A DNA stretch of 64,000 nucleotides, taken from contig JAUNJZ010000006.1 of the NCBI GenBank assembly GCA_030533085.1, positions 1 to 64,000 on the forward strand, in the 5' to 3' direction. The stretch's first letter is position 1. The number at the start of each line of letters is the position of its first letter. The stretch comes from Synergistaceae bacterium. Lineage in GTDB: Bacteria; Synergistota; Synergistia; Synergistales; Synergistaceae. Under the pieces are notes generated by a model that saw only the letters and a program-made list of their open reading frames with translations, made no database searches and was not told the DNA's origin. This document shows positions 1-8,403 of this stretch, piece after piece. The position numbers and the translations under genes were made by a program.

Positions 1-49
1 TGAACTAAACGCGACTTTGAGAAAATACTACTCGCGGTTACTTTGGCAA

Positions 50-514
50 TTAACAATTTTTAATGCGTTTGCCCTGCATACGGTGTCTTGTAAGAGACTT
101 TAGCTCCGAAATCTGGTATGATTGCGGGGCAGGGTTTGAGTGCATACTCATGAGCAAAGCGGCGATACATTTAGCGTCTGTCTTGTCTGTCTTTGTATTG
201 CGCAGTGAGTGCGACAAGCGCTGGCGCTTCACTGCCAGAGGGTTACAAACGACAGGTTCAAGGCCCTTCTTGCGCAGGAAAGCTACGAGATTCTCGCTGT
301 AATGCCCGGTTGCTTCAAGCCCTGCCTTTACTGTTGTCGTTTCCAAGCTCCCACCGGAACAATCCTCCAGCGCCGCGATAAGCTTAGCGAACCCCGCGCT
401 GTCGTTTGAGAAAGAAAAAATCTTCCTGCGGCAGCTGCCATCTTCCCCCAGTATACAGCAATCGTGCTTATCCTTTGCTACATCAATACCGACATAAATC
501 AAGAGACAACACAT
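50..514 (-). pseudogene. IS110-family transposase, N-terminal part only (broken)
   Basis: The product is 154 residues from the ATG at 514. It opens with the IS110 DEDD nuclease start GIDVAKDKHD and carries EATGHY about 65 residues later, then KTDKTDAK and LTRHR. Full IS110 transposases are usually over 300 residues with a C-terminal transposase_20 domain; here a stop comes just after LTRHRMQ. Beyond the stop another frame reads KLLIAKVTASSIF, weakly like the next part of the family, so a frameshift in the A-run (about 54-60) is possible. The rest would lie off the left edge. An in-frame extension up to 592 has no family similarity and covers the likely leader RNA. Probably inactive. Confidence 0.75.
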
Positions 515-690
515 CCTTGTCAAGAGAGGTCTGCTGTTAGCTGCGCCACAACCTTTCTGCTCCCGGAACCTTGTTATATATAAACCGTCCAAGCGGTATC
601 TGACTCATCACCGGTAAAACAGAAGGCTGTGGCTGGACTCTCAAGAAAACCGTCAAAGCGGTAGGGAGGTGATACCAGTCCACAGCATCT
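515..690 (-). ncRNA. Candidate IS110 bridge RNA / structured leader
   Basis: IS110-group elements carry a bridge RNA in the non-coding end before the transposase. Read on the minus strand, this leader has an 11-bp stem (680-686 plus 675-678 pairing with 626-632 plus 633-636, one bulged base). It encloses a small hairpin ACCGctttgaCGGT. A second near-copy of that hairpin, ACCGcttggaCGGT, lies at about 583-596. Two loop-bearing stem regions in the right place fit a target-binding loop and a donor-binding loop. The family role is established; this assignment is inference from position and folding by eye. Confidence 0.35.
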
Positions 691-739
691 ACTCATATTG
701 TACAAGATTCATGGTTTGTTCCTTCTTCCTGTACAAGCA

Positions 740-960
740 TATTATACAAGGGAAGTGGCAGCCGCATGTTCTTTGCGGCTGACGGAAAGAGTGTTGACCT
801 TCCTCGGTGAGGCAGCTTAAAAACCATAAGGCAAAACCAAAACCAAAAGCAAGGGCAACACTCCCCCAGCACTTCGGGCAGCCCTGATGGGGAAACCAGC
901 CGACTCGCACAAATCAGAAAGGCGCTGATTTGGCTCGCTGGCCGCCTCAGCGAGGGGGCC
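740..960. other. Structured intergenic region with four hairpins, no gene
   Basis: The 593-1249 gap has no convincing protein gene. Beyond the IS leader it holds several inverted repeats: cagccgca (759-766) with tgcggctg (774-781), cccca (864-868) with tgggg (888-892), aaatcag (911-917) with ctgattt (925-931), and ctcgctg (934-940) with cagcgag (948-954). It does not show tmRNA, RNase P or 6S signatures I recognise. It may be an RNA gene, a second element end or decayed DNA. Confidence 0.3.
741..746 (-). promoter_or_regulatory. Possible -10 box reading into the IS110 leader
   Basis: The minus strand reads TATAAT here, about 50 bases upstream of the structured IS leader. I see no convincing -35. 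Downstream on the same strand a GGAAGAAGGA stretch precedes a 7-codon frame (MNLVQYE). It could start leader/transposase transcription or be chance. Confidence 0.25.
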
Positions 961-1173
961 AAAGGACAAAGACAACACCATTCTCCGCAGGTTTTGCTTG
1001 ACGTCTTATTTAATCTTAAAAAAGTAAATGCTGTCGCCCTTGCCCAGTTCCTTGAGAACTCTTCCCATTTATTTGTTGTATAATTATCGCGCGGAGAAAA
1101 ATCGCGGTTTATTGTGCGGGGCTGCTGTTTGCATGCTTTAAGGCTGTGTTTGACCGTTTTTGTCGGTAGCGTC

Positions 1174-1203
1174 TTGTAGTACTGGAAAAATTATATCTAC
1201 AAT
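1174..1203 (+). promoter_or_regulatory. Possible promoter for the GT8 gene
   Basis: TTGTAG (1174-1179) and TACAAT (1198-1203) are separated by 18 bases, about 47 bases upstream of the ATG at 1250. A second TATAAT lies at 1079-1084 without a good -35. Confidence 0.35.
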
Positions 1204-1249
1204 ATATGGCTAAAGTAAACAAAATATTGAGGTAAGGAGTGTTTTTGCC

Positions 1250-2305
1250 ATGAATATGATTTCGGAAACTTCAGCTTCTCCTTCCATTGGCGACGACGTG
1301 GTACATGTTGCCCTATCACTCTATGACCCTGCCGGTACATATTCCCGTCATGCGGGCGTAGTTATAGCGTCTATTCTGGCGAATACCTCCAACCCTGTAT
1401 GTTTTCATATACTGCATGATGAAACGCTGACAGTTGAAAACCGTAAAAAACTCGAAGAGACTTACAACGGGAATGTTGCGGAATGCGCCGGATGTCAGTC
1501 GCCGGACGTTGCCGGAATCCATTTTGTTGATATGTCGGACATGGAAACGCATAACGATGTCGATTTGGATGAAATGGGTGGGATATTCAGCAGAGGGACG
1601 ATATATCGGCTATGCATTCCTGAAGTTTTAAATAATATAAAATCAGTCATTTATCTCGACTGTGATCTTGTCGTAAATTTAGATATTGTTGATTTATGGA
1701 CAAAGACGACATGCGGACAAGATTATATTCTGGCGGGAGTACGTGAGGACAATTCCTCCTCTGAGCCTGACAGCACGGTTCCCAGGGAGCTTATTAAAAC
1801 AAACAGTGCGGGGCTGACGCTGGAAAGATATATAAATGCTGGCGTACTGATCATGAATCTCGAGAAACTCAGAGATGAATATGCTGAGAAGGGTAACCTG
1901 TGCGTGCGTGCTGCCGAATATATCAGACGCAATAAGCCTCAATGTCCGGATCAGGACTTTTTGAATGCAGAATATATAGGAAGAATTTTATTCATTGATA
2001 AAATGTATAACACGGTACCGGTTGAAGATTATGAAGACGTCTTTAATGTCAAGATGATCTTCCACTTTTTTTCAAAGGGCAAGCCGTGGAATCTTGTGCG
2101 GGGGAGCAACGCGGATATGCTTTACTGGAAATATCTGACGTATACCCCATGGAAAGAAGAACTTATAGAATCTTTTTATAAGGCCGCGACGAATGATGAA
2201 TTTTATCACAGGCATTCAAATGCTTGTATAAGCAGGCTGAAAAAGCAGTTGAAGAATAATATAAAAAATATAAAAAGAATTTTCCGTAAATCAGATAGTA
2301 TCTAA
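1250..2305 (+). CDS. Glycosyltransferase family 8 (LPS/surface glycan)
   Basis: The product is 351 residues, a retaining GT-A sugar transferase of the GT8 family, which use UDP-glucose or UDP-galactose in LPS outer-core assembly. The start DPAGTYSRHAGVVIASIL is the nucleotide-sugar half; the metal-binding DxD is YLDCDLVVN at about residues 135-143; FxNAGV-type acceptor motif INAGVLIMN follows near 200. The C-terminus is basic (RLKKQLKNN). AAGGAG at about 1234 precedes the ATG. It is AT-richer than nearby genes and is a clear paralogue of the gene at 26806, suggesting the same glycan pathway. The exact sugar cannot be told. Confidence 0.9.
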   Translation: MNMISETSASPSIGDDVVHVALSLYDPAGTYSRHAGVVIASILANTSNPVCFHILHDETLTVENRKKLEETYNGNVAECAGCQSPDVAGIHFVDMSDMETHNDVDLDEMGGIFSRGTIYRLCIPEVLNNIKSVIYLDCDLVVNLDIVDLWTKTTCGQDYILAGVREDNSSSEPDSTVPRELIKTNSAGLTLERYINAGVLIMNLEKLRDEYAEKGNLCVRAAEYIRRNKPQCPDQDFLNAEYIGRILFIDKMYNTVPVEDYEDVFNVKMIFHFFSKGKPWNLVRGSNADMLYWKYLTYTPWKEELIESFYKAATNDEFYHRHSNACISRLKKQLKNNIKNIKRIFRKSDSI

Positions 2306-2325
2306 GCAGAAAAACACGCCGCCGC

Positions 2326-2367
2326 CGGCAGGGGCGACAGATGCTTTTGCATTCATCAGCCCTGCCG
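2326..2367. terminator. Hairpin between convergent genes
   Basis: cggcaggg (2326-2333) pairs with ccctgccg (2360-2367), and atgc/gcat forms an inner hairpin. It lies between the plus-strand GT8 gene and the minus-strand CoA-transferase genes. No strong T-run follows, so termination efficiency is uncertain. Confidence 0.45.
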
Positions 2368-2373
2368 CGTACC

Positions 2374-3042
2374 TTAGAATCGCGATCTTTTAAGCTCCGC
2401 GCTTACGTCGAGCCGCATTTCCGTTTTGTCGAGCAGCGTTTGCAGGCTTGCGTCGTTCGCTATTTCGGTCACTACCATGCGGCCGTAGGTGTTTCTTATC
2501 ACGCAGTATTCTGTGACTATCACATCGACTACGCCGCGCCCGGTGAGCGGCAGTCCGCATTTACGCACGAGCTTGCAGCGGCCGTTTTTGTCGAAATGGC
2601 GCGTTGCGACGTATACGCGCTTTGCTCCTGCGACTATATCCATTGCGCCGCCCATGCCCGGTACGCGCTGCTGAGGAATCATCCAGTTCGCAAGGCTGCC
2701 TTCGCCGTCAACTTCCAAGGCTCCCAGGATCGTGACGTCGATATGGCCGCCGCGCATGACGGCAAAGCTCAGCTCCGAGGATATGAACGCCCCTCCGGGA
2801 AGCACGGATACGGGAACGCCGCCGGCGTCTATTATGCGCAGATCCTTTTTTTCGGAGGTCGGCCCCGCGTTTATAACTCCGTTTTCCGTCTGCAATATGA
2901 GCCGTATGTTTTGGGGCACGTAGTCCGGCACGAGCTGCGGTATTCCGATGCCGAGGTTGACGAGCGCGCCGTCTTCAAGCTCCGACGCGATTTTTTTCGC
3001 TATCCTTTCGCGCGCTCTTTCTTCGCTAAGTTCTGGCAGCAT
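2374..3042 (-). CDS. CoA-transferase subunit B (AtoA/ScoB-like)
   Basis: The product is 222 residues, the usual size for the beta subunit of a family I 3-oxoacid/acyl CoA-transferase. The catalytic glutamate is E53 in LQTENGV (family S/T-E-N-G motif); NLGIGIPQLVP and GxGGAMD are also family features. It moves CoA between a short-chain acyl-CoA and a carboxylate in the cytoplasm. Its start overlaps the end of the A subunit by 17 bases, so the two are translationally coupled. In a fermenter it probably handles acetate/butyrate or an amino-acid-derived acid; the substrate cannot be read from sequence. Confidence 0.88.
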   Translation of the reverse strand: MLPELSEERARERIAKKIASELEDGALVNLGIGIPQLVPDYVPQNIRLILQTENGVINAGPTSEKKDLRIIDAGGVPVSVLPGGAFISSELSFAVMRGGHIDVTILGALEVDGEGSLANWMIPQQRVPGMGGAMDIVAGAKRVYVATRHFDKNGRCKLVRKCGLPLTGRGVVDVIVTEYCVIRNTYGRMVVTEIANDASLQTLLDKTEMRLDVSAELKRSRF

Positions 3043-3742
3043 ATTCTCCCTCTCCCTTCAACACCAGAGCGTCGATGAATATTCCCGGCGTCACGACGTC
3101 GTCCGGCGCTATCGCCCCCAGCGGGAGCACTTCGTCCACCTCCGCCACGACCTTTTCCGCCGCGGTTGCCATTGTCGGGTTGAAGTTTCTGTTTGTCCCG
3201 TAATAGACGAGGTTTCCGGCCGCGTCGGCCTTGTAGGCGCGGATGAAGGCGATGTCAGCTTTCAGCGGCTTTTCTATGATGTAGCGCCTGCCGTCAAGTT
3301 CTATCGTCTCGCGCCCCTCCTCGTACACCGTATCGACGCCTGTCGGCGTCAATATTCCGCCAAGCCCCGCGCCGCCGGCGCGGATTCGTTCCACGAAGGT
3401 CCCCATCGGTATCAGTTCAATTTTCAGTTCGCCCTTTGTGTAAAGCTCCTGAGTCCTTTTGTTGAGGCCGATATGGGAGGCGACGAGCGAACGGAGCCGC
3501 CCGTCCGTGACCAGGCGCGCCACGCCGACAGGGCCGGGGACTTTCGTCTGAAAGTAGCTGGTGTCAACGCAGATAAGATCTATATCGCGCGCCTCGCCGC
3601 GGCAGAGGGCGTCTATTATCGTATAGGGTGCGCCGCCGTAGTTGAAGCCGCCGACCATGAGCGAGCTTCCCGGCTTTACCATCGCCGCGGCCTCTTCCGG
3701 CGATATCAGCGGTTTGATAAAAGGTTTTGCCAACGTGAACAT
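3026..3742 (-). CDS. CoA-transferase subunit A (AtoD/ScoA-like)
   Basis: The product is 238 residues, partner of the downstream B subunit. The Gly-rich CoA-site region GSSLMVGGFNYGGAP lies at about 25-40, and KADIAFIRAYKADAAGN with NFNPTMATAA near 165-195 is typical of the alpha chain. The ATG at 3742 sits directly against GAGAGG with no spacing. A TTG at 3733 (reading MAKPFIKP) has about nine bases of spacing and may be the true start. A TTGACA/AAAACT promoter lies just upstream. Confidence 0.88.
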   Translation of the reverse strand: MFTLAKPFIKPLISPEEAAAMVKPGSSLMVGGFNYGGAPYTIIDALCRGEARDIDLICVDTSYFQTKVPGPVGVARLVTDGRLRSLVASHIGLNKRTQELYTKGELKIELIPMGTFVERIRAGGAGLGGILTPTGVDTVYEEGRETIELDGRRYIIEKPLKADIAFIRAYKADAAGNLVYYGTNRNFNPTMATAAEKVVAEVDEVLPLGAIAPDDVVTPGIFIDALVLKGEGEYAART

Positions 3743-3763
3743 CCTCTCGTAATTTCTGTTACA

Positions 3764-3792
3764 AGTTTTACAGTCAAAGGCGTGAATGTCAA
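3764..3792 (-). promoter_or_regulatory. Promoter for the CoA-transferase genes
   Basis: On the minus strand TTGACA (3787-3792) is followed after 17 bases by AAAACT (3764-3769), with TG one base before the -10. The ATG is about 22 bases further. The -35 is perfect and the -10 weak. Confidence 0.5.
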
Positions 3793-3851
3793 GAAAAAAA
3801 ACAAATCCGCCCCTGTTGTGATATTATTTGTCAAAGCTGGAGGCGATGCGT

Positions 3852-5450
3852 GTGAAAAAAGAGCAACTGTTGTCGATGATTAAGGAGCTTGTCGCTATAC
3901 CGAGCGTTACCGGCGGCGCGCGCGAGAGCGAGCCGGGGGAATGGCTTATGGCGCGGCTGAAGGAGCTTCCGTATTTCCGCGAGAATCCGCGCGGGCTGCG
4001 GCTGGTCGATACGCCGCTTGAAGGCTCTCCGCACAGGCTGCGCTCTCTCGTCGCGCGGGTGGACGCGGCGAGGGAGACGAAGCGGACGATACTGCTGATA
4101 GGCCATTATGATGTGGTGGATACTGGCTGTTACGGCGATATCGCGGAATATGCCTTTGATACAGAAGCGCTGGGGCGGATATTCGGCGCGGGAGAGGATA
4201 CGCTTTACGGGCGCGGCGTGATGGATATGAAATGCGGCGCTGCGATAGAGGCGGCGCTGATAGAGGAATTTGCAGCCGACAGGGAGATGTTTGACGTGAA
4301 TCTCGTCATGGCTCTTGTCGGCGACGAGGAAAACGCCTCCGCCGGCATGAGGGGCGTGCTGCCGGTTATTGACGAAATGCGGCGCGAGGGGCTGGATTTT
4401 ATCGCGGCGCTGAACACGGAGCCGGGGGAGGCTGGAAAGTCCGGCCTTGTGGGGCCGATGGTATTTCTCGGCACGCTGGGCAAGCTGATGCCGAGCTTCT
4501 ATATCCGCGGCCGCGACGCTCATGTGGGAAATTGCTATAACGGCTATTCGGCGCTGCTTGCCGCTTCGCGTCTCGTATGCCTCGCCGAAGGCAATCCGCA
4601 TCTGGCCGACCCGCTTCACGGCGTCTGTCAGCCGTCGTGGATATGCCTCGATATGAGGGCGCTGCGCGAGAGCTACAGCGTCACTGTCCCCGACAGGGCT
4701 TACGCCTATTTTAACTGCTTTACGACAAATAACAGCCCCGCTCTTGTGCTTGAGCAGATGAAGGGGCTCGCCGCCTCCGCGCTGGATGAAAGCTCGCGGC
4801 AGATTGCGGAGTCCTGCCGCGCTCTGACGGAGATCGGCTACGAGGGGGCGCAGTTCGTTCCGCCCGCTCCGGCGGTCTATACGCTGGATGAGCTGAAGGC
4901 TCTCGCGCGTGCGCGCCGCGGCGAGGCTTTTGAGGCCGAATTGAAAGATTTCATTGAAAATATCCCGCCAGGCGACATGCGCGCGCGCGGGCTGAAGGTC
5001 GTGGATTTCATCGCGGACTGCTCAGGCGCGGAGGGGCCGTATATCGTCTGTTTCTTCCTTTCCCCGTGGCTGCCGCCGCGTACAGACTTCACGCAGGATG
5101 AGCGCGACATGCGCGTCGTTGAGGCGGCCCGCCGCGTGAAGCGCCTCTGCGCGGAGAGCTGCGGCCTTGATATGGCTGAGGTCGAACTTTTTGCCGGCCT
5201 GTGCGACCTCAGCTATGTCGGAGGGATTGTATCGGAGGCGGATGTGGCGGCGCTCTCGTGCAACACTCCCGGCTGGGGCGTGATATATGATATCCCGCTC
5301 CGCGAAATGCAGGGGCTGGGGCTTCCGGTGATGAATCTCGGCCCCAGCGGGGAAGCGCCGCACAAAAAGGACGAGCGGCTTCACCTGCGCTATTCGCTTG
5401 AGATTCTGCCAGAGCTGCTGAAGAGCGCCATCCGCGAGATAGCCTCTTAA
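3852..5450 (+). CDS. M20-family peptidase, RocB-like
   Basis: The product is 532 residues, close to RocB-type proteins (arginine-utilisation-associated M20 metallohydrolases). Dinuclear zinc motifs are visible: LIGHYDVVD (His-x-Asp), GRGVMDMKCG (bridging Asp) and GDEENASAGM (Glu-Glu). It probably hydrolyses an N-acyl or peptide bond on an amino-acid derivative in the cytoplasm. The GTG at 3852 is chosen because GGAGG at 3839-3843 lies eight bases before it; the ATG at 3846 would have only two. It diverges from the CoA-transferase operon, in keeping with amino-acid catabolism. The precise substrate is unknown. Confidence 0.85.
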   Translation: MKKEQLLSMIKELVAIPSVTGGARESEPGEWLMARLKELPYFRENPRGLRLVDTPLEGSPHRLRSLVARVDAARETKRTILLIGHYDVVDTGCYGDIAEYAFDTEALGRIFGAGEDTLYGRGVMDMKCGAAIEAALIEEFAADREMFDVNLVMALVGDEENASAGMRGVLPVIDEMRREGLDFIAALNTEPGEAGKSGLVGPMVFLGTLGKLMPSFYIRGRDAHVGNCYNGYSALLAASRLVCLAEGNPHLADPLHGVCQPSWICLDMRALRESYSVTVPDRAYAYFNCFTTNNSPALVLEQMKGLAASALDESSRQIAESCRALTEIGYEGAQFVPPAPAVYTLDELKALARARRGEAFEAELKDFIENIPPGDMRARGLKVVDFIADCSGAEGPYIVCFFLSPWLPPRTDFTQDERDMRVVEAARRVKRLCAESCGLDMAEVELFAGLCDLSYVGGIVSEADVAALSCNTPGWGVIYDIPLREMQGLGLPVMNLGPSGEAPHKKDERLHLRYSLEILPELLKSAIREIAS

Positions 5451-5559
5451 AGAAACGATTACATGCGCCGTTCGCGCCGGTATGGCGCGGCGGCGTATGA
5501 TCGGCGGACTGCGCATTTATAATTATATATAATCGCCGTTTAATCGGCGCTTCCCTCTG

Positions 5560-5589
5560 TTGTGTAGTTTTGCTTTTAACATTATACTG
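5560..5589 (+). promoter_or_regulatory. Possible promoter for the GNAT-helicase pair
   Basis: TTGTGT (5560-5565) and TATACT (5584-5589) are 18 bases apart, about 50 bases before the ATG at 5642. A small cgccg/cggcg hairpin lies just upstream (about 5534-5549) and may end RocB transcription. Confidence 0.35.
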
Positions 5590-5641
5590 TCGCCTTGTGG
5601 TACAATTACAAAAAATTTTGCAAGGGAGCACGATAGGCGAA

Positions 5642-6112
5642 ATGTACGACGACGACGTTCGAATACGTTCGGCCCAGCCGGAAGAGGCTGAGGAGCTTAC
5701 AGACATTGCCTGGAGTTCAAAAGCATACTGGGATTACCCTGTGGACGTGATGAACAGATTCCGCGGGCTGCTCACGATCGAACAGGATTTTATCGAGGAC
5801 AACCCGACATATCTGATAGAACATGAGGATACGGGAGAAAAGGTCGGCTTTTACGCCCTTGAAAAGAGAGACGGGCGGCTCTGGCTTCGCCATCTCTGGA
5901 TACTGCCGGATGAGATAGGCAGCGGACTTGGAGGAAAGCTTTTTCTCCACGCCTGCGAGATAGCTGAGACGATGGGTGCGGATGAACTGTATATAATATC
6001 CGACCCCAACGCGGAGGAATTTTATCTGCACATGGGGGCGGAGCGAATAGGAGAGGAACCGGCCGAAGGTATGTCAGAGCGTATGCAGCCGGTTCTGCGC
6101 ATGAAATTATAA
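5642..6112 (+). CDS. GNAT-family N-acetyltransferase
   Basis: The product is 156 residues, a single GNAT fold. The acetyl-CoA pyrophosphate loop is EIGSGLGGKL (motif A) at about residues 97-106, preceded by LRHLWILPD and followed by the C-terminal strand FYLHMGAERIG. It should transfer an acetyl group from acetyl-CoA to an amine, but the substrate cannot be predicted. An in-frame extension back to 5570 crosses the likely promoter, so the ATG at 5642 is preferred. The helicase gene begins one base after its stop, so the two are probably co-transcribed. Confidence 0.85.
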   Translation: MYDDDVRIRSAQPEEAEELTDIAWSSKAYWDYPVDVMNRFRGLLTIEQDFIEDNPTYLIEHEDTGEKVGFYALEKRDGRLWLRHLWILPDEIGSGLGGKLFLHACEIAETMGADELYIISDPNAEEFYLHMGAERIGEEPAEGMSERMQPVLRMKL

Positions 6113-6113
6113 G

Positions 6114-7685
6114 ATGCTCTATAAATGGCAGGAAAAGGCGCTCCGTCAGATAGACGGTAAGAACGCGATCCTCTCCGCTCCTACCGGAAGCGGAAAGACG
6201 TGGGTAGCGTATATATGGGCGGGGCTGATGGATCATGAGGGAGCCTCGCGGCAGCCGTCGGGGCGAGTGATATTCACCGCCCCGATAAAGGCGCTTTCCA
6301 ACGAAAGATATCTTGAGCTTAAATCCATGGGCTTCGACGTGGGGCTGGAAACCGGAGATTTCAAGAAAAACGCCGGCGCCGATGTGCTCTGCTGTACGCA
6401 GGAGATATACACGCTGAAATACGCGCATCTCCCCGGACAGAAGGTCATCATCGACGAATTTCATTTTATATTCAACGACCCGGATCGTGCACGCGCCTAC
6501 ATCGACGGCCTTCGCCGCACGTCGGATGAGAGCGAGATATTGGTAATGTCCGCGACCTTCGGAAACCCAGAGAGCGTGCGCCTATATCTTGAGGAGATGG
6601 CGCTGCGCGACTTCACCCTCTTTGAGACGGATCAGCGTGTCACGAAGCTGGTCTATAAGCAGCGCGGGCTGCGCTTCGGACAGATACGCGACGCGCTGGT
6701 ATTCGCCTTTTCAAAGAAGGGCGTTGAATGGATTGCGGCGCAGACGGCCAAAACGCGGCGCAAAATCGGTACGGAAAAGCGCGACCGCCTGCGCGAGATA
6801 GCGCGGATACTGGGAGTTGAAAAGATTCCCGAAACGATGCTGCGCGGCGTCGGCATGTACTTCGGCTCCATGCTCCCAAAGGAAAAGCTGCTGGTGGAGA
6901 CGGCATTCCGCGAACGTATAATAGACGTGGTGGCCGGTACCGACGCTCTGTCGCTGGGGGTAAATCTTCCGGCGGAGACCGTCGTCTTTGGGCAGATGGC
7001 GAAGTTCATAGACGGGCCGCTCTCGAAAAACGAATTTTTGCAGATGGCCGGGCGCGCCGGACGCAAAGGCTTTTTCAACACCGGCTACGTATCCTACATC
7101 CCGCGGAGCAAATGCGAGAATTTCGACTACGATACAGCCATACTCTACCTTGAGACGCTGGACAGGCCGCGCGAGGAGGCCAAAATCAAGCTGCTTCCCG
7201 CGATAGGGCGGCTGCTGAAAAAAGAGGTTACGGTCGAGACGGAGGCCATGACGCTCGCTGAATGTTCGATGCCGCGCCGCGATATCCGCTCCGTGACAAA
7301 AGAGGTCGAAGATGCGCTGCGCGGGATAACGCAGCTTCTGGCTCAGATAAAGGATCAGAAGGAGCGCAAAAAGGTGCGGCGGATACTCGGCGATATATGG
7401 AGCGATGAAATGGAGCGCGACGTGAACATCGCAATCGCCCGCCTTTTCGCCCGAGAGGAGACGCCGGAGGCGATGGAATGCGCCGAGCTTCTGAAAAAAA
7501 GCGAAAGAAACTACCTGCAGGCGCTGCTGAAAATAAAGCGCTTCGCTAACCGCCTGCCGGAGCAATACAGATTCGCGCACATGGAAGATATAGACGCCGC
7601 AGTCAACGAGATAGACGGCTCCGTATTCGGCTTTGAAGATAAAATACGGCAGATAAAGCTCACCGAAGAATCGCAGGAGGAGTAA
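6114..7685 (+). CDS. Ski2-like DExH-box helicase
   Basis: The product is 523 residues, a superfamily 2 ATP-dependent helicase. Motifs in order: Walker A APTGSGKT (about 20-27), Ia TAPIKALSNERY, II IIDEFHF, III VMSATF, V GTDALSLGVNLP and VI QMAGRAGRKG. The motif set and order resemble Ski2/Mtr4-type RNA helicases. It ends in a charged helical region and has no added RNA- or DNA-binding domain that I can name. It may unwind RNA or DNA; direct evidence is lacking. It follows the GNAT gene by one base and ends at a strong terminator. Confidence 0.85.
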   Translation: MLYKWQEKALRQIDGKNAILSAPTGSGKTWVAYIWAGLMDHEGASRQPSGRVIFTAPIKALSNERYLELKSMGFDVGLETGDFKKNAGADVLCCTQEIYTLKYAHLPGQKVIIDEFHFIFNDPDRARAYIDGLRRTSDESEILVMSATFGNPESVRLYLEEMALRDFTLFETDQRVTKLVYKQRGLRFGQIRDALVFAFSKKGVEWIAAQTAKTRRKIGTEKRDRLREIARILGVEKIPETMLRGVGMYFGSMLPKEKLLVETAFRERIIDVVAGTDALSLGVNLPAETVVFGQMAKFIDGPLSKNEFLQMAGRAGRKGFFNTGYVSYIPRSKCENFDYDTAILYLETLDRPREEAKIKLLPAIGRLLKKEVTVETEAMTLAECSMPRRDIRSVTKEVEDALRGITQLLAQIKDQKERKKVRRILGDIWSDEMERDVNIAIARLFAREETPEAMECAELLKKSERNYLQALLKIKRFANRLPEQYRFAHMEDIDAAVNEIDGSVFGFEDKIRQIKLTEESQEE

Positions 7686-7715
7686 AAGGGCGAGCCGGAA
7701 AAACGGGAATCGAAA

Positions 7716-7750
7716 CGGCCGTCCGCGCGAGCCTGGACGGCCGCTTTTTC
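7716..7750 (+). terminator. Rho-independent terminator after the helicase gene
   Basis: cggccgtcc (7716-7724) pairs perfectly with ggacggccg (7735-7743), followed by CTTTTTC. It overlaps the stop codon of the convergent cupin gene. Confidence 0.85.
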
Positions 7751-8081
7751 AGTCCACTATAAAAAGTTTGACGCCATTCGGCGAGAAGGAGCGGTGGCGG
7801 TTATTTTCGTCGTCCTCTGCGACATAGCCCATCCCCTGCGTCAGCTCCTCGCGGCTGCCGTCCTCCAGCTCTGAAATGACGGAGCCTTCCAGAACGAAAA
7901 GCACATGACCGCGCGGACACCAGTGATCCGCCAGATAGCCCGCTCCGTATTCCACGACGCGCGCGCGGATATTGCCCATCTCAAAGCTGCGCCAAAGCGC
8001 CTCTCCGCTCGCGCCGCGATGCGGCACGGCCTCGATCTTGTTCCAGTTCACGACCTGATACGGCACGCCCTTTATCTTCAA
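7749..8081 (-). CDS. Small cupin with DHCW-type motif
   Basis: The product is 110 residues, a single cupin barrel. It contains YLADHWCPRGHVLFVLEG, matching the DHCW-motif cupins whose function is not established. The first cupin motif supplies His/Cys candidates for a metal; the second is weak. The start is TTG at 8081, supported by a perfect AGGAGGT at the right distance (8091-8097). It stands alone, convergent with the helicase gene. Confidence 0.8.
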   Translation of the reverse strand: MKIKGVPYQVVNWNKIEAVPHRGASGEALWRSFEMGNIRARVVEYGAGYLADHWCPRGHVLFVLEGSVISELEDGSREELTQGMGYVAEDDENNRHRSFSPNGVKLFIVD

Positions 8082-8195
8082 CGCGACGTCACCTCCTGTA
8101 ATGATTTGCGGCTCATTCTGATTTTAGCAGAAAAGCGGCGGAAAAAGATTGCGTTATTATTCACGTAAATTCGATATTTTTATAGGGAGGTAAAA

Positions 8196-8231
8196 TGAAA
8201 GACAAAAGAAATTTAGTGGGCTAAAGGGTAA
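8196..8231 (+). CDS. Possible 11-residue leader peptide
   Basis: AGGGAGG (8185-8191) sits five bases before an ATG encoding MKDKRNLVAKG and a stop. The ribosome site is as good as any in the window although the frame has only 11 codons. It may be a leader peptide, the decayed start of a lost gene, or chance. No attenuator hairpin was recognised after it. Confidence 0.3.
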
Positions 8232-8403
8232 AAAAAGAAGAAATAAATTCTTTTAGCTAAGCAAAAGGCGCAAAAATTAAAAGATAATTTATTTATATGC
8301 CGATACTAACCTGATTCATCTGAAATAACGAAAATTAAATATTTAAAAATCCGATAATATATACCAATAACTCTCATTTTTCATACAATATAAAGTATAG
8401 TAT

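Larger units (their letters stand above)
1..690 (-). mobile_element. IS110-family insertion sequence remnant (left end plus broken transposase)
   Basis: The block holds the broken transposase and the non-coding leader upstream of it. IS110 elements usually lack terminal inverted repeats and make no target duplication, so the outer boundary cannot be fixed from one copy. I place it near 690, where the structured leader ends. The other end is outside the window. Confidence 0.5.
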
